Below, piece after piece: positions 27,700 through 35,421 of a stretch of DNA of 64,000 nt. Every line of letters starts with the position of its first letter. Positions within the stretch are counted from its first letter, which is position 1. The notes beneath the pieces were generated by a model. It did not search any database and had not been told where the DNA came from. It worked only from the letters and a program-made list of their open reading frames with translations. Position numbers and translations under genes: made by a program. The DNA is from Ereboglobus sp. PH5-10 (lineage in GTDB: Bacteria; Verrucomicrobiota; Verrucomicrobiia; Opitutales; Opitutaceae): assembly GCF_029504735.1 (NCBI RefSeq), contig NZ_JAQFIP010000007.1:1-64000 (forward strand). The letters are read 5' to 3'.

Positions 27700-28899
27700 A
27701 TGTCACAGCGCCTCCGTTTTTACGATTCCCTGCTTGCATGGCATCTCAAAGAATACCGCCAGATGGCATTTGTCAGCGGTCCGAGGCAGGTTGGAAAAAC
27801 GACCGTGTGCGAAGGCACCGCCGATGTTTGCTGGAATTGGGACAACACTGACGATCGACGCCTAATGTTGTCGGGGCCGTCCGTCATGGCGGATAAAATG
27901 GGCATTGGTCAGTTGCGCGAGAAACCGCCGGTTGTGGCCTTTGACGAACTACACAAGTATTCGAAATGGAAAACACTGCTGAAGGGATTTTTTGACACAT
28001 ACGGGAAAAAAATAAAAGTGGTTGTTACGGGGAGCTCGCGTCTGGATGTTTTTCGACGGGGCGGCGACAGCCTCATGGGCAGATATTTGCTTTATCGAAT
28101 GCATCCGTGGTCGGTCGCGGAATGCCTGCACACGGACATGCCGGCCAATCCTGTTCGTTTGCCAAAAAACGTAACCGATGCCGATTGGGATGCGCTGTGG
28201 GCGCATGGTGGATTTCCGGAGCCATTTCTTAAAAGAGACGCCCGTTTCACCAGACGGTGGAACACACTGCGGCAGGAGCAGCTTTCCAGGGAGGATCTGC
28301 GCGAGGTGAGCCAGTTGCAGGATTTGGGCACTGTCGAGGTGCTTGTCCAATTGCTGGCGGAACGTTCGTCGCAGCAACTCGTGTATGCCAACCTTGCCTC
28401 CGAGATCGGCGTTTCGGTGAACACAATAAAGCGTTGGGTCGATCTGCTCGGACGGTTGCACTATGGATTTTTGGTGCGCCCTTGGTTCAAGAATATCAAC
28501 AAGGCGTTGCGCAAGGAACCCAAGTGGTTTTTGCGCGATTGGTCCGGCATTGAGGACGTTGGTGCGCGTGCGGAAACATTTGCCGCCTGTCACTTGCTTA
28601 AGGCGGTGGAGGGGTGGACCGACATGGGCTTGGGTCGCTTTGAATTATACTACTTGCGCGACAAAATGAAGCGGGAGGTCGACTTCCTCGTGACGCGCGA
28701 TCGCAAGCCTTGGTTTTTGGCCGAGGTCAAACATTCGGAGACGACGATTTCTCCCGCACTTGGTTATTTTCAAAGGGAAACCAAGGCGGCGCACGCATTT
28801 CAGGTTGTCTTGGACATGCCGTATGTGAATGCGGATTGCTTCAAGGAATCCGCCCCCGTGGTTGTTCCGGCGCGCACATTGTTCAGCCAGCTTTTATAA
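27700..28899 (+). CDS. AAA-family ATPase with DUF4143 domain
   Basis: 399 residues. Walker A G-P-R-Q-V-G-K-T-T at about residues 27-35, Walker B-type V-V-A-F-D-E-L-H near 80, sensor V-V-T-G-S-S-R-L near 110. After about residue 190 comes the DUF4143 region (R-E-D-L-R-E-V, I-G-V-S-V-N-T-I-K-R-W winged-helix-like), ending in a restriction-like nuclease core (E-V-D-F-L-V, L-A-E-V-K). This two-domain family is very common in anaerobes, and its biological role is not settled. It is probably autoregulated through the tandem palindromes directly before the start. Confidence 0.85.
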   Translation: MSQRLRFYDSLLAWHLKEYRQMAFVSGPRQVGKTTVCEGTADVCWNWDNTDDRRLMLSGPSVMADKMGIGQLREKPPVVAFDELHKYSKWKTLLKGFFDTYGKKIKVVVTGSSRLDVFRRGGDSLMGRYLLYRMHPWSVAECLHTDMPANPVRLPKNVTDADWDALWAHGGFPEPFLKRDARFTRRWNTLRQEQLSREDLREVSQLQDLGTVEVLVQLLAERSSQQLVYANLASEIGVSVNTIKRWVDLLGRLHYGFLVRPWFKNINKALRKEPKWFLRDWSGIEDVGARAETFAACHLLKAVEGWTDMGLGRFELYYLRDKMKREVDFLVTRDRKPWFLAEVKHSETTISPALGYFQRETKAAHAFQVVLDMPYVNADCFKESAPVVVPARTLFSQLL

Positions 28900-28956
28900 T
28901 AAAGGAAGAGTGAGTGTTGATAAAAACAGCTTCGTTTTTTGAATTTCTTGCTGCGT

Positions 28957-28984
28957 AGCGCCACTGGGCGCTGTTTTATTTTTA
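28957..28984 (+). terminator. hairpin plus T-rich tract directly before the M32 gene
   Basis: Arms AGCGCC (28957-28962) and GGCGCT (28967-28972) with tetraloop, then ttttatttttt. It would end transcription from the ATPase gene, yet it lies only 3 bases before ATG 28987, so it could also act as an attenuator or block the start. Confidence 0.6.
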
Positions 28985-28986
28985 AC

Positions 28987-30507
28987 ATGTCAAAACTCAT
29001 TGATGGTTCCGTTGCCAAACTTTCCTCGCTTCTCAAGCGCCCGCATTTGTTTCTCACGATTACCGAGCTCCTCGGCTGGGACGAGCAGGTCTATCTTCCC
29101 CCCGGCGGGGCGGAGCATCGCGCGGAGCAGCTTTCCGCGCTGGCCGAGGCGGCGCATGCGGCGGTGAGCGATCCGCGCATCGGTGAACAACTCGCCGCGC
29201 TCGAAAGTCCGGAGGCGTTCGAAAAACTGACCGCGCCCGAGCGCGCAATCATCCGTTGTGCGCGCCGCGATTATGACCGCGCGACAAAACTTCCCGCCGA
29301 ATTTGTCCGCGAGAAAGCCGCGCAAACCAGTCGCGCTTATCATGCGTGGGCCGCCGCGCGCGAGAAATCGGACTTTGCCTCCTATGCGCCAATGCTGGAA
29401 AAAAACATCGAGCTCGTGCGGCGCGAAGCCGCGCATCTCGGGCATGGCGGCACAGGCGCCGAGGCTTACGATTACATGATCGACCAGCACGATCCCGGCA
29501 TGAACGCGGCGGTGACCGAAAAGCTCTTCGATGAACTGAAAGCCGGCTTGGCGCCGCTCGTGCGCCGCATCACCGAGTCGCCGGTGAAGGCGCGGCCCGA
29601 TCTTTTGCGCGGATTTCCCGTGGAGAAACAGCACGCGTTTCTCCGCGAGGTCACGGAGCGCATCGGGTTCGACTACAATCACGGCCGCATCGACATTTCG
29701 ATCCATCCGTTTTGCTCGGGCACGGGCGACGACATCCGCATGACGACGCGCTACGACGAAAACAACCCGCTCGATTCGCTTTTCAGCGCGATCCACGAGG
29801 CAGGGCACGGCATTTATGAGCAGGGGTTGACCGCCGGCGTGCGCCACACCGCGCTCGGGCAGGCCGCGGGCATGGGCGTGCATGAATCGCAAAGCCGCCT
29901 GTGGGAAAATCAAGTCGCCCGCAGCCGCGGTTTCTGGCGTTGGTTCGAGCCCAAGTTCCGCGCGGCGTTCCCCGGGCAGATGCGCGCGATTTCGCCGGAC
30001 GAATTTTACCTCGCGGTCAACGCCGTGCAGCCAACGCTCATCCGCGTCGATGCCGACGAGGTCACATACAACCTGCACATCATTCTGCGCTTCGCGCTGG
30101 AGAAAAAACTGTTCTCCGGCGAGCTCGCCATCGCCGACCTGCCGCGCGCGTGGAACGCCGCGTCGCGGGAGCTCCTCGGGCTCGAGCCGCAAAACGACCG
30201 CGAGGGCGTTTTGCAGGACGTGCATTGGAGCGCCGCGTCGTTTGGATATTTTCCGAGCTACTGCATTGGCAACATGGTGGCCGCGCAGCTTTGGTATTCC
30301 GCGCTGGCCGAGCGTCCCGCGCTCGAGGATGACTTTGCGCGCGGGGATTTTTCGTGGCTGCTGAAATGGCTGCGCGAAAAAATCCACTCGCAAGGCAAGC
30401 AACACGACACGCTCGAACTCGTGCGCCACTCAACCGGCGGCGAGCTTTCGCCGAAATGGCTGCTGCGTTATTTGGAGGAGCGTTACGCGCCGCTGTATCT
30501 AAAGTGA
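28987..30507 (+). CDS. M32 family metallocarboxypeptidase
   Basis: 506 residues, the normal length for the thermostable carboxypeptidase 1 (M32) family. Zinc site H-E-A-G-H at about residue 270 with the downstream Glu in H-E-S-Q-S-R-L. Other family blocks: H-P-F-C-S-G-T-G-D-D-I-R-M-T-T-R-Y, V-D-A-D-E-V-T-Y-N-L-H-I and G-Y-F-P-S-Y. It is cytoplasmic and removes C-terminal residues from peptides. The frame extends back to 28939, but ATG 28987 (M-S-K-L) gives the family N-terminus. tatD follows 38 bp later, suggesting a shared transcript. Confidence 0.93.
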   Translation: MSKLIDGSVAKLSSLLKRPHLFLTITELLGWDEQVYLPPGGAEHRAEQLSALAEAAHAAVSDPRIGEQLAALESPEAFEKLTAPERAIIRCARRDYDRATKLPAEFVREKAAQTSRAYHAWAAAREKSDFASYAPMLEKNIELVRREAAHLGHGGTGAEAYDYMIDQHDPGMNAAVTEKLFDELKAGLAPLVRRITESPVKARPDLLRGFPVEKQHAFLREVTERIGFDYNHGRIDISIHPFCSGTGDDIRMTTRYDENNPLDSLFSAIHEAGHGIYEQGLTAGVRHTALGQAAGMGVHESQSRLWENQVARSRGFWRWFEPKFRAAFPGQMRAISPDEFYLAVNAVQPTLIRVDADEVTYNLHIILRFALEKKLFSGELAIADLPRAWNAASRELLGLEPQNDREGVLQDVHWSAASFGYFPSYCIGNMVAAQLWYSALAERPALEDDFARGDFSWLLKWLREKIHSQGKQHDTLELVRHSTGGELSPKWLLRYLEERYAPLYLK

Positions 30508-30545
30508 CACCGGCGTTTCCATCGGGTCGCCTGTTTTAAAAATCC

Positions 30546-31352
30546 ATGCTCATCGACACGCACACACATCTCGAATCCTTCCACCGCAAGGGAACGCTTG
30601 ACGCCGCGCTGGCGAACGCGCGCGAGGCCGGGCTTTCCGCCATGATCACCATCGGCACCTCGACCGACGACTGGGCGCTCTACCGTTCGCTCGCCGCCGC
30701 GCATCGCGGGTTTGTGCATTATTCGGCCGGGCTGCATCCGTGCTCGGTCGATGAGAACTGGGAGCGGGAGGTTTCGCAGATCGGGCAATTCTGGACGCGC
30801 CATGAAAACGATCCGCTTCCCGTCGCGCTCGGCGAGTGCGGGCTCGACCGCTTTCATCTTCCGAAAAACGACGAGGCGCTCGCCAACCGGATTTTCGCGT
30901 GGCAGCGCGCCGCGTTTGCCGCGCAGCTCGAAATCGCCCGCAGTCTTGCGTGCCCGGTCGTGATTCATTCGCGCGGCGCGTTTGACGAATGCGTGCGGAT
31001 GATCGACGAAAGCGGCGTTGATTGGGCTCGCGTGGTGTTTCACTGCTTTGTCGAGGGCGCGCCGCAAATGCGCGAGCTCATGCAACGCGGCGGGCGGGGC
31101 TCGTTCACCGGCGTGCTCACCTACAAGAACGCGGAGCTTGTGCGCGAGGCCGCGCGCGAGCAGGGGCTTTCGCGCTTCATGGTCGAGACGGACGCGCCCT
31201 ATCTCACGCCCGAGCCGCACCGTGGAAAACCCAACGAGCCCGCCTTCGCGCGGCACACGGCGGAATACGCGGCGGGAAAAGTCTTCAATGTTTCCGCGGA
31301 GGAACTGGCCGGCGTGAGCACGCAAAACGCCCGCTCGTTTTTTGGCATTTGA
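30546..31352 (+). CDS. TatD family metal-dependent hydrolase
   Basis: 268 residues, a TIM-barrel nuclease/hydrolase. Metal ligands: L-I-D-T-H-T-H at residues 2-8, the G-E-C-G-L-D segment near 95, P-V-V-I-H-S-R near 140, F-H-C-F near 165 and E-T-D-A-P-Y near 217, all in normal family order. Members have 3'-5' exonuclease or deoxyribonuclease activity. It is cytoplasmic and co-directional with the carboxypeptidase gene and the small zincin gene 22 bp downstream. Confidence 0.92.
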   Translation: MLIDTHTHLESFHRKGTLDAALANAREAGLSAMITIGTSTDDWALYRSLAAAHRGFVHYSAGLHPCSVDENWEREVSQIGQFWTRHENDPLPVALGECGLDRFHLPKNDEALANRIFAWQRAAFAAQLEIARSLACPVVIHSRGAFDECVRMIDESGVDWARVVFHCFVEGAPQMRELMQRGGRGSFTGVLTYKNAELVREAAREQGLSRFMVETDAPYLTPEPHRGKPNEPAFARHTAEYAAGKVFNVSAEELAGVSTQNARSFFGI

Positions 31353-31374
31353 CGCTTTTTGATAAGATTGCCGC

Positions 31375-31749
31375 ATGTCCCTATTCTCCAAACTCGTGGC
31401 CGAGGCCGAAAAAACCGTTGCGAAGGCGCAACGCAAGCTGCCGCCCGATGTCGCGAAGTATGCCGCCGATTTGCCGGTCGTGTATCACGACTGGCCTGGC
31501 GAGGAGATTTTGGACGACGAGTTTGAGCCGGACATCCTCGGCCTGTTCGTGGGCGATCCGCTCGGTGTCGAACCGGGGCTGGGCAATGTCGCGCCCGCCC
31601 AGGTGCTTTTGTTTTTGGAGAGCATCTATGATTACGCGGAGGGCGACATGGCGATTTTTCGCGACGAGGTGCGTCTCACCTATTTGCACGAACTCGGGCA
31701 CTACCTCGGTTGGGACGAGGACGACCTCGAGGCGCGCGGACTGGAATGA
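31375..31749 (+). CDS. small zincin-like metallopeptidase family protein
   Basis: 124 residues of the MMP_TTHA0227-like (Zincin_1) family. A C-terminal H-E-L-G-H-Y-L-G-W-D-E zinc motif (about 105-115) gives the H-E-x-x-H plus third acidic ligand pattern; upstream G-L-F-V-G-D-P is also conserved. Proteins of this size are predicted minimal proteases, but activity is rarely shown. It lies directly after tatD and probably in the same transcript. Confidence 0.85.
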   Translation: MSLFSKLVAEAEKTVAKAQRKLPPDVAKYAADLPVVYHDWPGEEILDDEFEPDILGLFVGDPLGVEPGLGNVAPAQVLLFLESIYDYAEGDMAIFRDEVRLTYLHELGHYLGWDEDDLEARGLE

Positions 31750-31816
31750 CCGCCCCGAAACCATTCCCACAAAAACACTGGAATCGCGCGCGCGCGCCCC
31801 GCATAGTGCGGTCACG

Positions 31817-32206
31817 ATGAGCCATCATCCATCAACACAAGATTCGCCGCCGTCCGCGCCGCACGCCATTGAGGGCGTTTGGGTTGCCGTGCGCCTCGAA
31901 TACGCCGGCGAGGCCGCGCCCGACATGGTGCTTGAAAAAACGGAAGTCATTTTTCGCAACGGCAACTACACCGTGCGCTTTGGCGGCGAGACGTCATTCG
32001 ACGGCACATACTCGCTCACGGAAACACACATTCTCATTGAGGGCCGCCGCGCGTCCGACAAAAATTCGATGACCCTCCGCGGCATCTACCAGCTCGTCGG
32101 CAACCGCCTCCGCACCTGCCTCGGCATGGACGGCGTCGCCCCGGAAACCTTCGCGACCAAACCCGGCTCGCAACACTACCTCGGCACCTACCGCCGCATC
32201 TCATGA
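31817..32206 (+). CDS. lipocalin-like beta-barrel protein (TIGR03067-type)
   Basis: 129 residues from ATG 31817, no signal peptide. Pattern of the planctomycete/verrucomicrobial TIGR03067 domain: I-E-G-V-W near residue 19, V-I-F-R-N-G-N-Y-T-V, G-T-Y-S-L-T-E-T-H-I, G-I-Y-Q-L-V-G-N-R-L and R-T-C-L-G near the end. A small-ligand-binding or structural role is guessed. The stop overlaps nadC (ATGA), indicating translational coupling, although the functions look unrelated. Confidence 0.7.
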   Translation: MSHHPSTQDSPPSAPHAIEGVWVAVRLEYAGEAAPDMVLEKTEVIFRNGNYTVRFGGETSFDGTYSLTETHILIEGRRASDKNSMTLRGIYQLVGNRLRTCLGMDGVAPETFATKPGSQHYLGTYRRIS

Positions 32207-33126
32207 AACGCAACCGCACCGCCATCGCCCGCTCGCTCATCAAACGGCTCGCTTGGGACGAGCTCGACCCCGCGTATCTGCGCCGCCTGGTCGAAATCGC
32301 CCGCGACGAAGATCTCGCCGGACTCGGCCTGCGCGCCCGTCCGCGCAAAACCGGTGATCGTTCCACGGGCAGCATCGCCGCCGCGCCGCGCGCCGCCGCC
32401 GCAAATCTCGTCGCCCGCCAGGAGCTCGTCGCATGCGGACTTCCGCTCCTGCCCGTCATACTCGCCGCCTATGGCTCCGGCGTTTCCGTCCAGCTTCGCG
32501 CCAGGGACGGTAGCCGCATCCGCCCCGGCGGCACGCTCGCCACGCTCTCCGGCGATCCGCGCACGCTCCTCGCCGCCGAACGCATCATCCTCAATTTTCT
32601 CCAGCGACTCTCCGGCGTCGCCACGCAAACCCGGCTCTATGCGGACGCCCTCGGCAAGTCGCGCACCCGGCTTTTGGACACGCGCAAAACCACGCCCGGC
32701 TACCGCATGCTCGAAAAATACGCAGTCGCTTGCGGGGGCGGCTGGAACCACCGGCTCGGCCTCTTCGACCGCGTCATGCTGAAGGACAACCACCTCGCGC
32801 TCCTCGGCTCCAACGACGGGCTCGCCGCCGCCGTCGCCCGCGCAAAGAAAACCGGCCTTCCCGTCGAAGTGGAAGTTGACCGTCTCGACCAAATCCCGCC
32901 CGTGCTCGACGCCGGCGCCGACGTCATCCTCCTCGACAACTTCACCCCCGCCATGCTCAAGCGTGCGGTCGCCCTTGTCGGCAGGCGCGCATTCACCGAG
33001 GCCAGTGGCGGCATCACCTTGAAAACACTTCCCAAACTCGCCGCGCTCGGACTCGACTTCGTATCCACCGGCGCGCTCGTCCACCAAAGCATCTGGGTCG
33101 ATATCGGCCTCGATTGGAAAAGCTGA
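32203..33126 (+). CDS. nadC: nicotinate-nucleotide pyrophosphorylase (carboxylating)
   Basis: 307 residues. Quinolinate phosphoribosyltransferase: L-N-F-L-Q-R-L-S-G-V-A-T near 130, D-T-R-K-T-T-P-G-Y-R near 155, G-G-G-W-N-H-R-L-G-L (normally G-G-G-x-N-H-R), K-D-N-H near 192, E-V-E-V-D near 225 and L-L-D-N-F-T near 246. It makes nicotinate mononucleotide from quinolinate and PRPP in NAD synthesis. It starts inside the preceding gene's stop and is followed by birA after 16 bp. Confidence 0.95.
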   Translation: MKRNRTAIARSLIKRLAWDELDPAYLRRLVEIARDEDLAGLGLRARPRKTGDRSTGSIAAAPRAAAANLVARQELVACGLPLLPVILAAYGSGVSVQLRARDGSRIRPGGTLATLSGDPRTLLAAERIILNFLQRLSGVATQTRLYADALGKSRTRLLDTRKTTPGYRMLEKYAVACGGGWNHRLGLFDRVMLKDNHLALLGSNDGLAAAVARAKKTGLPVEVEVDRLDQIPPVLDAGADVILLDNFTPAMLKRAVALVGRRAFTEASGGITLKTLPKLAALGLDFVSTGALVHQSIWVDIGLDWKS

Positions 33127-33142
33127 AAAAGCAATTCTCGCA

Positions 33143-34195
33143 ATGCCCGGTCACAACCTTGAAACCAGCATCCTCCGCGCGCTTCTCGAAGACCGCGCGC
33201 GCTTCATTTCGGGCGAGCAGCTTGCCGAGAATCTCGGCATCACGCGCGTCGCGGTTTGGCAGCATCTGCAAAAACTCCGCGCCGAGGGATTCGATTTCGA
33301 GGCGATTCGCAACGTCGGCTACCGCATCGCGAGCCTTCCCGAGTCGCCCCATGCCGCGCTTCTGCGCATCCTCGTCGGTCCGCGCAAACACACGCCGGCC
33401 ATCATCGTTCACGAAACGCTCGACAGCACCAACGACGAGGCCACGCGCCAGCTCGCCGCAAATTGCCCCGCGCCATTCATCGTGATTTCCCGCGCCCAAA
33501 CCAAGGGACGCGGACGTTTCGGACGCCCCTGGCACAGCAGGGAAAACGGCAATCTTTACATCACCTTCGCCTTTCGTCCGCGCGCCACTCCTTCGCACAT
33601 GCAAACCTTCACGCTCTGGATGGGCGTCAACATTTGCGATCTCGTCACGGCGCATGTGAAAAATACTCCCGGCATCAAATGGCCCAACGACCTTCTTTTC
33701 GGCACTCGCAAGGCCGGCGGCATGCTCACGGAGGCCCGCATCGATGCCGACCAGATACGCGACCTCATCTTCGGCCTCGGCCTTAACATCAACAGCGCGC
33801 CCGCCGGCTGGCCCGCCGAGCTTCGGCCCGTTGCGACTTCGCTCATTGAGCAAAACGACGGCGCCCCGCTCGACATGAACATCTTCACCGCCGCGCTCAT
33901 CACGCGCATTCTCGACGCCTACGAGCAATTCATCGACGAACCCGAGGCCACGGCGGCGACCCTCGCCGCGCTTTGGAAAAAACACGATCTCCTGCGCGGC
34001 AAACCCATCACCATTCTCTCCGGCAACGAACGCCTCACCGGTATCGCCGGCGGCATCGACCCCGAAGGCTCGCTCATCCTGAAACCCGAATCCGGCCGCC
34101 CCCAAAAAGTCCGCGCCGGGGAAGTCACAATTGAGAAAAATTCCAAATCCCAATATCCAAATTCCAAAGAAATCCCAAAAAACAAAACCCCATGA
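33143..34195 (+). CDS. birA: biotin operon repressor/biotin--protein ligase, C-terminus altered by a repeat
   Basis: 350 residues. N-terminal winged helix (I-S-G-E-Q-L-A-E-N-L-G-I-T-R-V-A-V-W-Q-H), then the ligase core with R-A-Q-T-K-G-R-G-R-F-G-R (biotin/AMP loop), W-P-N-D-L and G-G-M-L-T-E. The last domain ends with R-A-G-E-V-T-I-E-K. The final 18 or so codons (N-S-K-S-Q-Y-P-N-S-K to the stop) are translated from the left inverted repeat of the four-helix-bundle cassette, which also supplies the stop. The stop overlaps the next gene's ATG. The core enzyme should be unaffected. Confidence 0.93.
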   Translation: MPGHNLETSILRALLEDRARFISGEQLAENLGITRVAVWQHLQKLRAEGFDFEAIRNVGYRIASLPESPHAALLRILVGPRKHTPAIIVHETLDSTNDEATRQLAANCPAPFIVISRAQTKGRGRFGRPWHSRENGNLYITFAFRPRATPSHMQTFTLWMGVNICDLVTAHVKNTPGIKWPNDLLFGTRKAGGMLTEARIDADQIRDLIFGLGLNINSAPAGWPAELRPVATSLIEQNDGAPLDMNIFTAALITRILDAYEQFIDEPEATAATLAALWKKHDLLRGKPITILSGNERLTGIAGGIDPEGSLILKPESGRPQKVRAGEVTIEKNSKSQYPNSKEIPKNKTP

Positions 34196-34617
34196 AACCC
34201 CCGCCGGAAAATTTGGAAGCACGCACTGCCGAGTTTGCCGCAAACATCAGGTCGTTTGCGAGAAAACTTCCGCGAACCATTTCAAACATGGAGGACGTGA
34301 AACAGCTCGTCAGGGCGTCCGGCTCCGTTGCCGCCAATTGCATTGAAGCCAACGAATCCCTTGGTGAAAAAGACAAGCTGCTTCACTTTCAAATCAGCCG
34401 AAAAGAAGCCAAGGAATGCGGACTTTGGCTGCGACTTGTTCATATCGGTGAAGCCGCGGCGCTGGATAAGCAAAGAAATATTCTCGCGCAAGAATCTCAT
34501 GAGCTGCGTTTCATTTTGTCCGCTATCATTAAAAAACTGGAATAGTCATTTTTGAGGTTTTGAATTTCGTGATTTGAGATTTTTTTGAAATTTGGGCGTT
34601 GGGATTTGGAATTTTTC
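34135..34617 (+). mobile_element. four-helix-bundle cassette bounded by inverted repeats
   Basis: Left arm 34135-34190 begins GAAAAATTCCAAATCCCAA. The right arm, read on the minus strand from 34617, begins with the same 19 bases and stays alignable for about 55 bases. The arms are themselves made of a repeated word (attccaaa/atcccaaa). Only one gene (34192-34545) lies between them. The left arm replaces the end of birA and the right arm lies just before coaX. I see no clear target-site duplication, though TTGA stands beside the left arm and an inverted TTGAT beside the right. Confidence 0.6.
34192..34545 (+). CDS. four-helix-bundle protein (23S rRNA intervening-sequence protein family)
   Basis: 117 residues, all alpha. 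Landmarks of the family: R-T-A-E-F-A-A-N-I-R (helix 1), Q-L-V-R-A-S-G-S-V-A-A-N-C-I-E-A-N (helix 2, very conserved), K-L-L-H-F-Q-I-S-R-K-E-A-K-E-C (helix 3) and a last helix ending K-K-L-E. Relatives occur inside 23S rRNA intervening sequences and as the Avd accessory of diversity-generating retroelements; neither context is present here. The ATG overlaps the birA stop and the gene is enclosed in inverted repeats, suggesting it moves as a unit. Confidence 0.9.
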   Translation: MKPPPENLEARTAEFAANIRSFARKLPRTISNMEDVKQLVRASGSVAANCIEANESLGEKDKLLHFQISRKEAKECGLWLRLVHIGEAAALDKQRNILAQESHELRFILSAIIKKLE

Positions 34618-34641
34618 ATCAAGCTTACACACACACTGCAG

Positions 34642-35421
34642 ATGTTATTTTGCATAGACATTGGCAACACCCACACGCACTACGGCGTCGTAGCCGAAGG
34701 CGACGGCGCGCGCGCGCAATACGACACGCCCACGCGCACCCTTGAGGACCCCGCCAGCGGCATCGGTCCGAAAATCGCCGATCTCCTCGCGCGCCAGCCC
34801 GGAATCATCGGGCTCGCTTACTGCTCCGTCGTTCCCGCCGCCACCGAGGCGCTCCGCCGCGTCCTCGCGCGCGACAAGTTTTCGCTTCCCGCGCTCCACC
34901 TCACGCACGACAAAAAACTCGGCGTCCCCATCACTTACCCGCGCCCGGGGGAAATCGGGCAGGATCGCCTCGCCAATGCCGCCGCCGCGCGCCTTCTCGG
35001 CGAGCTCCCCGCCGTCGTTATCGACATGGGCACGGCGGTCACATTCGACATCATCACCCGCGCGCACGGATACGAGGGCGGCATCATCGCCCCCGGCGTC
35101 GAGCTCATGCGCCGTTATCTCCACGAGCAAACCGCGCAACTCCCCCTCCTCGACGAATCAATCGACGTCACCCGCGCCGTCGGCCAGTCCACAATCGAGG
35201 CCATGCGCATCGGCACCGTGGTTGGTTTTGGCGGGATGATCCAGGCGCTTCTCGATACCGTGATCGCCGACCTTGCCAGGCGCGGCGAAACAACCCCGCG
35301 CATTTACAGCACCGGCGGTTCCGCCGCCCTCTTGCGCGACCGGCTCAAAACTCCCTTCGAGGTTGTCCCCGATCTCACGCTCCGCGGCCTCGCGGCCGCG
35401 TGGAAACTCAACCATGAATAA
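34642..35421 (+). CDS. coaX: type III pantothenate kinase
   Basis: 259 residues from ATG 34642. ASKHA fold: C-I-D-I-G-N-T-H-T-H (residues 4-13, phosphate 1), P-G-E-I-G-Q-D-R-L-A-N (about 105-115), V-I-D-M-G-T-A-V-T-F-D (about 128) and G-G-I-I-A-P-G (about 150), all typical of CoaX. First step of CoA synthesis, cytoplasmic. It starts 25 bp after the right arm of the four-helix cassette; the longer frame from 34585 translates that repeat. The end overlaps the PocR-AraC gene by 8 bp. Confidence 0.95.
   Translation: MLFCIDIGNTHTHYGVVAEGDGARAQYDTPTRTLEDPASGIGPKIADLLARQPGIIGLAYCSVVPAATEALRRVLARDKFSLPALHLTHDKKLGVPITYPRPGEIGQDRLANAAAARLLGELPAVVIDMGTAVTFDIITRAHGYEGGIIAPGVELMRRYLHEQTAQLPLLDESIDVTRAVGQSTIEAMRIGTVVGFGGMIQALLDTVIADLARRGETTPRIYSTGGSAALLRDRLKTPFEVVPDLTLRGLAAAWKLNHE

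Noticed and set aside
34192-34545. Four-helix-bundle gene as the Avd part of a diversity-generating retroelement
   Set aside because: No reverse transcriptase, template or variable repeat was seen within the window on either side.
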